A stretch of 64,000 nucleotides of DNA, taken from assembly GCF_028737265.1 (NCBI RefSeq), contig NZ_JAQZAK010000008.1:124001-188000 (forward strand), written 5' to 3'. The notes under the pieces were generated by a model that was not told the origin of the DNA, made no database searches, and saw only the letters and a program-made list of their open reading frames with translations. How positions within the stretch are numbered: position 1 is the first letter of the stretch; each line of letters opens with the position of its first letter. The translations under genes and the position numbers were made by a program. The DNA is from Actinomycetospora callitridis (lineage in GTDB: Bacteria > Actinomycetota > Actinomycetes > Mycobacteriales > Pseudonocardiaceae). Shown here one piece after another: positions 7,650 to 15,748 of the stretch.

Positions 7650-9308
7650 ATGACGACGGTCGACTGGCGGACCTGGGTTCCCGAGCGGCTGGCGTACCCG
7701 GACGTGCCGGTCGGCGCGCTGCTCGACGGCGCGGCCCGGCGCTACGGCGACCGCGTGGCGTTCCGGCACCACGACCGCACGCTGACCTTCACCGGGCTGT
7801 GGCGCGCGGCCAGTGGCTTCGCCCACCACCTGCACGCCCGCGGGGTGGTGCCCGGCGACGTCGTCGGCGTGCACCTGCCCAACGTGCTCGCCTTTCCCGT
7901 CGCCTACTACGGGATCCTGCTGGCCGGGGCCACGTTCACCCCGGTCAGCCCGCAGCTGCCGGCCGCCGGCGTGGCCGCCCAGCTCGCGGACGCGGGCGCG
8001 GTGGCGGTGGTCGGTCTGGCCGACGTGGGCGCCGGCGTGCCGCTGATCGCGACCGACGGCGTGGGGTTCGCGGGGGTCGACAATATGGACGGGACCGAGG
8101 CGCCGCCGGTGGTCGACGTCGACCCCACCGTCGCCCGCGCGCACCTCGCCTACACCGGCGGCACGACCGGCAGCCCCAAGGGCGTCGTGCTCACGCACGC
8201 GAACGTCGTCACCAACGTCCTGCAGTACGCGTGCCACGGCAGCGGGTCGCGTCCCGTCCCCGGGCTCGGCGGCGAGGTGGGGCTCGAGCAGATCGGGCCG
8301 GCGGAGGAGTGGCCGATCCGCCTCGGCGAGGGCACCGGGATCGCGGTCGCCCCGTGGTTCCACGCGATGGGCACGATCGGCGGCATCGGCGTCGCCGTGG
8401 TGTCCGGGGCGACGAGCATCGTCCACGAGCGCTTCGACCCCGTCCGCTTCCTGTCCGACGTCGAGACCCACCGGGCGACGACGATCTCGGGGGCCCCGCC
8501 GCTCTTCCACGCCCTGCTCGCGCACCCGGAGGCGGCGCAGCGCGACCTCACCTCGGTGCGGACGGTGACGTCCGGGGCCGCGCCGATGCCGCTCGCGCTG
8601 GCCCGCCGGATCGCCGAGCGCATGCCGGACGCGGTGATCGTCGAGGGCTACGGGATGACCGAGGCGACGATGGGTCTCACGATCGGCGCGACCGCGCGGT
8701 CGGCGCACCGCCGGGTCGGCACGGTCGGCATCCCGGTGCCGGACACCGAGATCCGCATCGGCTCGCCGGACGCCCCCGCCGGGGTGGGTGAGGCGGGCGA
8801 GGTGTGGGCGCGCGGTCCGCAGGTGATGGCCGGCTACCTCGATCGGCCGGAGGCCACCGCGGAGACGCTGGTCGACGGGTGGCTGCGGACCGGCGACATC
8901 GGTGTGCTCGGCGAGGACGGGCAGCTCGAGATCGTCGACCGGGCCAAGGACATGCTGCTCTACAAGGGTTACAACGTGTACCCGCGCGAGCTGGAGGAGC
9001 TGCTGGCGGCCCGCCCCGAGGTCGCGGCGGCCGCCGTCGTGGGGCGTCCGGACGCCGCGGTCGGCGAGGAGCCCGTCGCCGTGATCGTGCCGGCGCCGGG
9101 CCACGAGCCCACCCCGGAGCTGGGCGCGACCCTCGCCGCGGCCCTGGACGAGCAGGTCGCGCCCTACAAGCGCCTGCGCGCGGTGCACGCCGTCGACGCG
9201 CTGCCCGTCTCGGCCGCCGGGAAGGTGCTCAAGCGGGACCTGCGGGACGCCCTGACCGGGGGATCCACCCCGCTCGGCGGACCGATCTGGACGCGCACCA
9301 CGGGCTAG
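7650..9308 (+). CDS. AMP-forming acyl-CoA synthetase
   Basis: A 552-residue adenylate-forming ligase. The P-loop is YTGGTTGSPKG, motif A5 is GYGMTE, the adenosine/ribose motifs are WLRTGDIG and DRAKDMLLYKGYNVYP, and the catalytic lysine is in SAAGKVLKRDL. These fit a fatty-acid/acyl-CoA ligase that activates a carboxylate to its CoA thioester. Chain length cannot be read from sequence. Its place directly after phaZ suggests it recycles hydroxyacids from PHA breakdown or makes PHA precursors. The start at ATG 7650 is leaderless. Confidence 0.92.
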   Translation: MTTVDWRTWVPERLAYPDVPVGALLDGAARRYGDRVAFRHHDRTLTFTGLWRAASGFAHHLHARGVVPGDVVGVHLPNVLAFPVAYYGILLAGATFTPVSPQLPAAGVAAQLADAGAVAVVGLADVGAGVPLIATDGVGFAGVDNMDGTEAPPVVDVDPTVARAHLAYTGGTTGSPKGVVLTHANVVTNVLQYACHGSGSRPVPGLGGEVGLEQIGPAEEWPIRLGEGTGIAVAPWFHAMGTIGGIGVAVVSGATSIVHERFDPVRFLSDVETHRATTISGAPPLFHALLAHPEAAQRDLTSVRTVTSGAAPMPLALARRIAERMPDAVIVEGYGMTEATMGLTIGATARSAHRRVGTVGIPVPDTEIRIGSPDAPAGVGEAGEVWARGPQVMAGYLDRPEATAETLVDGWLRTGDIGVLGEDGQLEIVDRAKDMLLYKGYNVYPRELEELLAARPEVAAAAVVGRPDAAVGEEPVAVIVPAPGHEPTPELGATLAAALDEQVAPYKRLRAVHAVDALPVSAAGKVLKRDLRDALTGGSTPLGGPIWTRTTG

Positions 9309-9311
9309 AGT
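9306..9311 (+). promoter_or_regulatory. -10 box TAGAGT overlapping the upstream stop codon
   Basis: TAGAGT includes the TAG stop of the acyl-CoA synthetase gene (9306-9308) and lies six bases before ATG 9318. The fit for a leaderless start is good. Confidence 0.5.
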
Positions 9312-9317
9312 GGCGTC

Positions 9318-9773
9318 ATGGCCCGCATCCGCATCGTGCGCGCCGCCGACGGGCGGCAGTGGATGGTGCGCCAGAAGCTGGAGTGGACCGACCCCGCGAC
9401 GGGGGAGGACTTCGAGCACGACATGCAGGGCGGCCAGCTGGCGGCCATCGGCATCGTCTCGATCATGGGTCTGCTCTGGGTCGCGCTCCTGGCCTGGTGG
9501 TTCACCGGCAGCCAGGGTGTCGTCGTCCCCATCTGGGTGTGGCTGATCCTGCTGATCGTGGCCGGGTTCTTCCCGGGCCGCTGGGTGCTGCGCCGACCCC
9601 GCACGCTCGTCGCCGAAACGCCGGGCGGCGCCGACGGCTCCGCGCCCGAACGCTGGGTGGGGTGGGTGCGCGGCACGGCCGCCGCGCGCGAGGAGATGAC
9701 CGCGACCATCCGGAGCCTCGAGACCCGGGCGACGCCCGCCTACGCGGACAGTCCCCTGCAGCCGGTCAGTTGA
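9318..9773 (+). CDS. Two-TM membrane protein, hypothetical
   Basis: A 151-residue protein with a basic N-terminus (RIRIVRAADGRQWMVRQKLEW). Two transmembrane helices follow (about residues 40-62 and 68-92), then a cytosolic tail. I do not recognise a family. The leading RxWxVRxxLEW segment looks like a small beta unit seen in conserved actinobacterial membrane proteins. A leaderless promoter supports ATG 9318. The gene ends 6 bases before the DNA glycosylase gene, so the two may be co-transcribed. Confidence 0.7.
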   Translation: MARIRIVRAADGRQWMVRQKLEWTDPATGEDFEHDMQGGQLAAIGIVSIMGLLWVALLAWWFTGSQGVVVPIWVWLILLIVAGFFPGRWVLRRPRTLVAETPGGADGSAPERWVGWVRGTAAAREEMTATIRSLETRATPAYADSPLQPVS

Positions 9774-9779
9774 GCTGAC

Positions 9780-10640
9780 ATGCCGGAGCTTCCCGAGGTC
9801 GAGGCCCTCGCCGAGCACCTACGCACGCACGCGCTCGCCCGCCCCGTGGCGCGCACGGACCTCGCGAGCATGACCGTCCTCAAGACCTTCGATCCGCCGC
9901 TCTCGGCGCTCACCGGCCGGCTGGTCACCGGGGCGGCGCGGCACGGGAAGTTCCTGGACCTCGAGCTCGACGGGCTCCACCTCGTCGTGCACCTCTCGCG
10001 CGCCGGATGGCTGCGCTGGCACGACCAGGCGTCGGCCACCCCACCGAAGCCCGGCAAGGGTCCGTTGGAGTTCCGGGTGCACCTGGAGAAGGTCGGCGGG
10101 CCCGGCTTCGACCTCACCGAGGCGGGCACGCAGAAGCGCCTCGCCGTGTACCTCGTCGAGGACCCGTCGCAGGTCCCGGGCGTGGCCAAGCTCGGCCCGG
10201 ACGCGCTCTCGCTCGACCGCGCGTCGTTCGGGGAGCTGCTCGCCGGGCGCTCCGAGCGGCTCAAGACCCTGATCGTCGACCAGCAGGTGCTCGCCGGGAT
10301 CGGCAACGCCTACTCCGACGAGATCCTGCACGTCGCGAAGCTGTCGCCGTTCGCGTCGGCGGGCAAGCTCGACGCCGACGCGGTCGACCGGCTGCACGCC
10401 GCGATGGTCGGCGTGCTGTCCGAGGCGGTGGAGCGCGCCGTCGGCCAGGACGCCGCGCGTCTCAAGGGCGAGAAGCGCTCGGGGATGCGGGTGCACGCGC
10501 GCACCGGGCTGCCGTGCCCCGTCTGCGGCGACACCGTCCGCGAGGTCTCGTACGCCGAACGGTCCTTCCAGTACTGCCCCACTTGCCAGACGCAGGGTCG
10601 CGCGTTGGCGGACCGCCGGCTGTCCCGTCTGGTCAAATAG
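9780..10640 (+). CDS. Fpg/Nei-family DNA glycosylase
   Basis: A 286-residue base-excision repair enzyme with the invariant MPELPEVE start (Pro2 nucleophile, Glu3). The helix-two-turn-helix region holds QVLAGIGNAYSDEIL. The C-terminal zinc finger is CPVCG and CPTCQ with 16 residues between pairs, ending in the lesion-binding Arg region GRALADRRLSR. This family excises oxidised bases and nicks at AP sites. Inserts such as SATPPKPGKGPLEF place it in the actinobacterial Fpg/Nei-like subgroup rather than canonical MutM. It starts 6 bases after the membrane protein and ends 4 bases before the kinase gene. Confidence 0.92.
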   Translation: MPELPEVEALAEHLRTHALARPVARTDLASMTVLKTFDPPLSALTGRLVTGAARHGKFLDLELDGLHLVVHLSRAGWLRWHDQASATPPKPGKGPLEFRVHLEKVGGPGFDLTEAGTQKRLAVYLVEDPSQVPGVAKLGPDALSLDRASFGELLAGRSERLKTLIVDQQVLAGIGNAYSDEILHVAKLSPFASAGKLDADAVDRLHAAMVGVLSEAVERAVGQDAARLKGEKRSGMRVHARTGLPCPVCGDTVREVSYAERSFQYCPTCQTQGRALADRRLSRLVK

Positions 10641-10644
10641 CCCT

Positions 10645-11847
10645 GTGCCCGCCTGGCTGACCGATCCGCGCGTGGTCGCCGCCGTCGTGGTGGCGATCGC
10701 GCTGGTGGTCGCGGTGCTGGTCTACCGCCGCGTGAAGCGGCGCAACCAGTTCGCGTCGCCGCTGGAGCGCGCGACGTTCTCCACGCTGCACACCGTGTCG
10801 CTGGCCGCGCCCGCGCTGCGCGAGGGCCTGTCGGAGGGCTCGGCGCAGTTCGCCGTGCCCTACCTGCGCACGCTGCTCGACACCGAGGCGCTGTCGATGA
10901 CGGGCTCGGACTGCGTGCCGCTGGCCTGGGACGGCGAGGCCGAGCACCACAGCCTGGACGTGCGCCAGTACGCCGAGAAGGTCATGCGCACGGGGCGCCA
11001 GCAGGTGGCCAGCCGCAAGGACATCGAGTGCGGCTCGCAGGACTGCCCGGTGCGCGGGATCGTCGTCGTGCCCCTCGAGGTCGACGGCAACGTCGCCGGC
11101 ACGCTGGCCGCGGTCAGCGCGGACACCCCGGGGCCTGTCCTGCTGCGCGCCTCGGCGGAGGTCGCGCGCTACGTCTCCAGCCAGCTCGAGCTCGCCGACC
11201 TCGACGAGTCCCGCGCCCGCCTCAACCGGGCCGAGGTCCGGGCGCTGCGCGCGCAGATCTCGCCGCACTTCATCTACAACGCGCTCAACACGGTGGCCTC
11301 GTTCATCCGCACCGACCCCGAGCGCGCCCGCGAGCTGCTCATGGAGTTCGCCGACTTCACCCGCTACTCGTTCCGCCAGGCCGGCGAGTACACGACGCTG
11401 GCCGACGAGCTCAAGAACATCGACCGCTACCTGGCGCTCGAGCACGCCCGGTTCGGCAACCGGCTCACGGTCAAGGTGCAGGTCGCGCCCGAGGTGCTCT
11501 CGGTGGTCCTGCCGTTCCTGGCGCTGCAGCCGCTGGTCGAGAACGCGGTGCGCCACGGGCTGTCGGGCAAGCCGGGCGGCGGCACGGTGACGCTCACCGC
11601 GGAGGACTCCGGCGCCGAGTGCACGATCATCGTCGAGGACGACGGCGTCGGCATGGACCCGCAGGCGCTCAAGGAGGAGAACCGCGACGCGCACCTCTCC
11701 GGCGCCCACGTCGGCCTCGGCAACGTGGACGACCGCATGCGCTCGGCCTTCGGCCCCGACTACGGCCTGATCGTCGAGACCGAGCGCGGCGCGGGGACGA
11801 AGATCATCCTTCGCGTCCCGAAGTTCCGGGCCGGCGTCCGCGTGTAG
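10645..11847 (+). CDS. LytS/YehU-type sensor histidine kinase
   Basis: A 400-residue kinase. One N-terminal TM helix (about 10-27) is followed by a GAF-like sensory region (about 45-185) containing a cysteine pair, Cys129 and Cys134 (ECGSQDC). The His_kinase domain has the phospho-His in ISPHFIYNALN (His208). The HATPase domain has N-box LVENAVRHGL and G-boxes DDGVGMD and GVGLGN-like HVGLGNVDDR. Such kinases pair with LytTR regulators. The likely partner is the LytTR gene at 15749, about 3.9 kb away beyond a protease gene and a type VII trio. Similar pairs control sodium:solute symporters, two of which lie at 17.9-21.8 kb. GTG 10645 lies 4 bases after fpg and has no clear ribosome site. Confidence 0.92.
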   Translation: MPAWLTDPRVVAAVVVAIALVVAVLVYRRVKRRNQFASPLERATFSTLHTVSLAAPALREGLSEGSAQFAVPYLRTLLDTEALSMTGSDCVPLAWDGEAEHHSLDVRQYAEKVMRTGRQQVASRKDIECGSQDCPVRGIVVVPLEVDGNVAGTLAAVSADTPGPVLLRASAEVARYVSSQLELADLDESRARLNRAEVRALRAQISPHFIYNALNTVASFIRTDPERARELLMEFADFTRYSFRQAGEYTTLADELKNIDRYLALEHARFGNRLTVKVQVAPEVLSVVLPFLALQPLVENAVRHGLSGKPGGGTVTLTAEDSGAECTIIVEDDGVGMDPQALKEENRDAHLSGAHVGLGNVDDRMRSAFGPDYGLIVETERGAGTKIILRVPKFRAGVRV

Positions 11848-11886
11848 CCCGGCGCCGGTGATCACGGGCCACCCGTTCGGCGCAGA

Positions 11887-11892
11887 TAGTCT
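11887..11892 (+). promoter_or_regulatory. -10 box TAGTCT, leaderless start
   Basis: AGATAGTCTCGGGTC precedes ATG 11899. The hexamer ends six bases before the start codon. The same TAGTCTCGGG string occurs at 44997 before GTG 45010. Confidence 0.5.
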
Positions 11893-11898
11893 CGGGTC

Positions 11899-12783
11899 AT
11901 GGAATTGCGGTTCGGCTCGGCCCTGTCCTCGGTCCTGCCCGGTCCCCTCGCGGCCGCCACCGGCACGCGCACGGTGAGCGTCGTGCGCCTGCAGGGCGTG
12001 ATCGCCGCGGCCAGCGGGCCGGTGCCGAGGTCGCTCATCAACATCAACGCGGTCGAGGACGCCCTCAAGCGGGCCTTCACCGCGGAGCGTGCCGAGGCCG
12101 TCGCCCTGGTGATCAACTCGCCGGGCGGTGCGCCCACGCAGTCCGCGCTGGTGGCCGACCGCATCCGCGGCCTCGCCGAGGAGCACCAGATGCCGGTGCT
12201 GGCGTTCTGCGAGGACGTCGCCGCGTCCGGCGGGTACTGGCTGGCCTGCGCCGCCGACGAGATCTACGCGCACCCGACGTCGCTCGTCGGCTCGATCGGC
12301 GTCGTGTCCGGCGGATTCGGGCTGCAGGGGCTCATCGAACGCTTCGGCATCGAGCGCCGCCTGCACACCGCCGGCCAGAACAAGGCGCGCCTCGACCCGT
12401 TCCAGCCCGAGAAGGCCGAGGACGTCGAGTGGCTGCTCGGCATGCAGGGCGAGCTGCACGAGATGTTCATCGACTGGGTGCGGGCGCGGCGCGGTGCGGC
12501 CCTGCAGGAGAACGACGACCTGTTCACCGGCGAGGTGTGGACGGGGAAGCGGGCGCTGGAGCTGGGGCTGATCGACGAGCTCGGCACCGCCCGCGACGTC
12601 CTGGCCCGCCGCTTCCCCGACGCCGAGCCCGTCACGGTCGAGCCCCGCAAGCCGCTCCTGGCGCGCCTCGGCCTGGGCGGCGTCCTCGGGCCCGCCGCAG
12701 CGCCGGCGACCGCGCTGGACCCGGTCGGCACGGCCCTCGAGTGGTTCGAGCAGCGGGCCCTCTGGAGCCGGTTCGGGCTCTGA
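11899..12783 (+). CDS. S49 peptidase, SppA/SohB-like
   Basis: A 294-residue ClpP-fold serine protease. The core shows VALVINSPGGAPTQS, CEDVAASGGYW with catalytic Ser110, then the conserved HPTSLVGSIGVVSGGFG, and TAGQNKARLDPF with the likely catalytic Lys162. Short S49 enzymes use this Ser-Lys pair to degrade signal peptides or membrane-protein fragments. No obvious N-terminal TM helix is present, so it may be peripheral. A leaderless promoter supports ATG 11899. The C-terminal 60 residues are Pro/Ala-rich and end in WFEQRALWSRFGL. Confidence 0.9.
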   Translation: MELRFGSALSSVLPGPLAAATGTRTVSVVRLQGVIAAASGPVPRSLININAVEDALKRAFTAERAEAVALVINSPGGAPTQSALVADRIRGLAEEHQMPVLAFCEDVAASGGYWLACAADEIYAHPTSLVGSIGVVSGGFGLQGLIERFGIERRLHTAGQNKARLDPFQPEKAEDVEWLLGMQGELHEMFIDWVRARRGAALQENDDLFTGEVWTGKRALELGLIDELGTARDVLARRFPDAEPVTVEPRKPLLARLGLGGVLGPAAAPATALDPVGTALEWFEQRALWSRFGL

Positions 12784-12898
12784 CCCGGGCACTGTTCCGG
12801 ACGTCGGGGCGACCGATTCACTCCCCTCCGTCGCCCGGTCGGATCTAGGCTCCCGGGTCCGGACGTCGTGAGCTCACCGCTGCGGGAGGTGGTGGACC

Positions 12899-14425
12899 GT
12901 GCCGGTCCCCGGCGTCCCGTGGGGTGGGCGTGACACCTCGGCACTGAGCCACGAGCTCATCCACCGCTGGATCCATGACGGCGCCGACCCCGCGGCCCTA
13001 GACTCCGCGCGCCGGCGTCACGCCGCCCGTGGTGAGGAGCTGCGGGCCGCGGCGCAGCGGCTCCAGCGGGCGCACGGTGAGCTGGGGGCCTCCTGGCGCG
13101 GCCGGGACGCCGACGCCGCCACGCAGCACGTGCGCACGCTCGTGGCCCGCATGAGCCGGCTCGGGGACGCCGTCACCGGGCAGGCGGGCAGCCTCCAGGG
13201 CGTGCGCGACGCCCTCGCGCGCGTCCAGGCGCTCGTCGGGCCGCCCCGCCCGCCCGCGCTGCCGGTCCTCGGCGCCTCACCGGCCACGTCGGGCCTGGCG
13301 GGCGCGCTGACGACCGGGGGGCCGCCGGACGGGTTCGGGGCCTTCCAGGCCGCGCAGGCCGAGGAGCGGGCCGCTCAGGGCGCGTACCGCGCCTACCTGG
13401 AGCAGACCGGCCTCGCCGCCCGCGGCGCCCCGTCGGCCGTCGACGGGCTCGCGGGACGGGCGTCGACGGCTGCGCCCGGCGTCCCGGCGCCCGCGCGCGG
13501 GCTCACGGCCGGTCCCGAGGGGGCGGGGTCGGGGCGGCCCGGCGTCCTCGCGCGCGCCGCGGGGCCCGCCGGCCCGGGTGGCGGGGCTGCGGGGGTCGGG
13601 GTCCGGACGGGCACGGTGCCGGGTGGCGGTCCCGCCGGCGGGGCCGGAGCACCCGTGGGCCGCGGCGGCGCGGTCGCGCCGGGAGCCGGAGGTCCGGGCG
13701 CCGGGGCCCGGCCGGGGCCGGTGGGTCGCTTCGTGTCGCGGCTGCTCGGGGGTCCGGAGCCCGGCGCACCGGGTGCTGCGGGTGCCGGCGGTGCCCCGGG
13801 CCGTCCCGGCGGGCCGGCAGGCCACCCCGGTGTGCCCCCCGGGACGACGCGCGGCCCGACCGCGGGTCCGGCCCCGGGCACGGTCCCGGGCACCGTCCCC
13901 GCGGCCGGTACCGCGCGCGGCCCGGCAGCAGCCGCAGGCCCGACCCCGGCCGACCGCCTCGCCGGCGGTACCGGTGGCGCCGTCGCGGGACGCGGTGACC
14001 CGCGCGAGCGGCGTGGCGGGCGCCGCAGCGTTGACCCCGACGTACCCGCGGCTCCGCCGGAGCAGGCCCCGCCGTCCACCGACCGCGCCGGGCCCCGACC
14101 AGGGCCTGAGGGTCCTGGGCCCGACCGCACCGCGGCGGCCGGACCGGTCGCGGGCACGGGGACGACGGTCGGCGCCCCGGCCGACCCCGGGGCCCCGCCC
14201 GCCGGCCACACCGCGGCACCCGGGCACCCCGCGACGCCGGGCCCCGACGCCCCGATGGTGCCCCCCGTCACCGGCGCGGGACCCGCCGCCGCACGGCCGC
14301 GCGGGTCCGGCGTCCGCCACCCCGAGTACCTCGTCGACGCCGACCCCTGGCGCGACCCCGCCGACGACCCCGACGGCCGCCGCCTGGTCACGCCACCGGT
14401 GCTCGGGGAGCGGGACGACCTGTGA
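12899..14425 (+). CDS. WXG/PPE-like type VII secretion protein with Pro/Gly-rich tail
   Basis: A 508-residue protein. Residues ~34-110 form an Ala/Arg-rich helical hairpin with a WxG turn (Trp66-Arg-Gly68), as in WXG100/PPE proteins. Residues ~175-470 are low complexity, made of Gly, Pro, Ala and Thr. The C-terminus is more ordered (HPEYLVDADPWRDPADDP). GTG 12899 follows GCGGGAGG. The stop overlaps the EspG-family gene as GTGA, matching the PPE-EspG pairing in which EspG chaperones its own substrate. No EccC, EccD or mycosin is in the window, so secretion would need a machine elsewhere. A cell-surface or secreted role is inferred. Confidence 0.75.
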   Translation: MPVPGVPWGGRDTSALSHELIHRWIHDGADPAALDSARRRHAARGEELRAAAQRLQRAHGELGASWRGRDADAATQHVRTLVARMSRLGDAVTGQAGSLQGVRDALARVQALVGPPRPPALPVLGASPATSGLAGALTTGGPPDGFGAFQAAQAEERAAQGAYRAYLEQTGLAARGAPSAVDGLAGRASTAAPGVPAPARGLTAGPEGAGSGRPGVLARAAGPAGPGGGAAGVGVRTGTVPGGGPAGGAGAPVGRGGAVAPGAGGPGAGARPGPVGRFVSRLLGGPEPGAPGAAGAGGAPGRPGGPAGHPGVPPGTTRGPTAGPAPGTVPGTVPAAGTARGPAAAAGPTPADRLAGGTGGAVAGRGDPRERRGGRRSVDPDVPAAPPEQAPPSTDRAGPRPGPEGPGPDRTAAAGPVAGTGTTVGAPADPGAPPAGHTAAPGHPATPGPDAPMVPPVTGAGPAAARPRGSGVRHPEYLVDADPWRDPADDPDGRRLVTPPVLGERDDL

Positions 14426-15180
14426 GCGGACTCGTCCTCGACCGCCACGAGCTGCTGTGGGTCCTCGAGCAGTGCGGGGCCGGCTGGCCCTACCCGCTGC
14501 GGCCGGCGCACTGGTCCGCGGAGACCGACGCCGAGGTCCGGCGCCACCGCGAGGCCACCGAGAACGGCCTGCGCGCCCGCGGCCTGCTCGAGCCGGGGCC
14601 CGCGCGCGTCCTGCTCGACGCGGGGACCGCCGTCGCCGGGTGGGTGCTCGCCGTCGACCTCGTCCGCCGCGACGCGACCGCACCCCGGGCGGCGGTGGCG
14701 CTCACCGACGGGCGCACGGCGGCCCTGCTGGACTCGCCCGAGCACGCGCAGGCGCCCGTGCGCGTGACGCCCTGCCCGCCCGACGGGCTCGCCGAGGCCC
14801 TGTTCGGGCTGGTCCCGCCCCTGCCGCCCGGTAGCGGACCGCCCGTGCCGGTGCCCGCGGGCACCGTGCCCGCCGACCTGCCGTCGACCGCGCGGGCGAT
14901 GCGTGCCCGGGACGCCGCCGAGGATCTGCTCGCCACCGTCACGGCCGTCACGCAGGTCGGGGTGGCCGATCGTCGCGACGGCACGCCCCGGCGCGTCACC
15001 GAGCCCCTGTGCTGGCTCGACGGTCCCCGCGGACGGCACGTCCTGCGCTCGCCCCCACCCGGGGCGGCCGCGCGTCCGCCGGTGCTCGTTCCGGCAACCG
15101 GCGGACAACTGCTCTCCGACGTCCGTACCGTGCTGGCCGACGCGGTCGTGCCGCGCCCGCCGGGAAGGAGCACCGCATGA
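14422..15180 (+). CDS. EspG-family type VII secretion chaperone
   Basis: A 252-residue protein of the EspG family (PF14011 type), which binds PPE-type substrates in the cytosol and delivers them to the ESX machine. Family-like features are the N-terminal LDRHELLWVLEQCGAGWPYPLRP, the ARGLLEPGPARVLLDAGTAVAGWVLAV core and the C-terminal PVLVPATGGQLLSDVRTVL. GTG 14422 overlaps the stop of the PPE-like gene, and its own stop overlaps the next ATG (ATGA). The three genes therefore look translationally coupled. Confidence 0.8.
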   Translation: MSGLVLDRHELLWVLEQCGAGWPYPLRPAHWSAETDAEVRRHREATENGLRARGLLEPGPARVLLDAGTAVAGWVLAVDLVRRDATAPRAAVALTDGRTAALLDSPEHAQAPVRVTPCPPDGLAEALFGLVPPLPPGSGPPVPVPAGTVPADLPSTARAMRARDAAEDLLATVTAVTQVGVADRRDGTPRRVTEPLCWLDGPRGRHVLRSPPPGAAARPPVLVPATGGQLLSDVRTVLADAVVPRPPGRSTA

Positions 15181-15542
15181 GCGCACCCCAGCCGCTTCCC
15201 GGCGGCGACGGTGGCACCGGCGGCGGTGAGGCCGCGATGCGGCCCGACGAGGCGCGGGCGTTCGCGGGCAAGGTCGATGCCCTCGAGCAGGGCGTCACCG
15301 AGGCGCAGGCGGCGCTCGACGGCCTCGGGGCCGAGTCGCTGGCCGTCGGTTCGGGGGAGGACAACGCGGCGATCGCCGCCTGGTACCGCGAGCTGGTGAC
15401 GTCGGACACGGTGCCGGCCGCCCGCACCCTCGCCGCCGAGCTCGACGCGCTGCGACGCGCCGTGCGCGAGAGCGCCGCCGCGTGGGAGCACACGGACGCC
15501 GGAGCCGCGGCCACCTACCGCCCCGAATCCGGGTCGACCTGA
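15177..15542 (+). CDS. Small helical ESX-associated protein (EspC/WXG100-like)
   Basis: A 121-residue Ala-rich protein. After a Gly/Pro-rich leader, residues ~20-55 and ~62-112 form two long helices (RPDEARAFAGKVDALEQG and ARTLAAELDALRRAVRES), a typical small type VII substrate layout. A strict central WxG is absent; the turn region contains AAWYREL. The ribosome site GGAAGGAG lies 6 bases before ATG 15177, which overlaps the EspG stop. Probable role: secreted partner or target of the PPE-like/EspG pair. Confidence 0.65.
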   Translation: MSAPQPLPGGDGGTGGGEAAMRPDEARAFAGKVDALEQGVTEAQAALDGLGAESLAVGSGEDNAAIAAWYRELVTSDTVPAARTLAAELDALRRAVRESAAAWEHTDAGAAATYRPESGST

Positions 15543-15748
15543 GCCCGTGGGCGCCCACCGACGCCCGTGCGCGCCCTTCGGGTCGTTCGGGTGGCGCAGC
15601 GACGCACCCCCGAACGGGTGGTCCCGCTCGGCGACACACCGCATGACCCCCGGCTCGCCCTGCGCGAGGGGTGGGGCACGGAAGGGTGGCGAGCCGATCG
15701 GGTCCTATCGTGGACGTGCGAACCTCGGCTGGGCAGGATGGCGACGCA

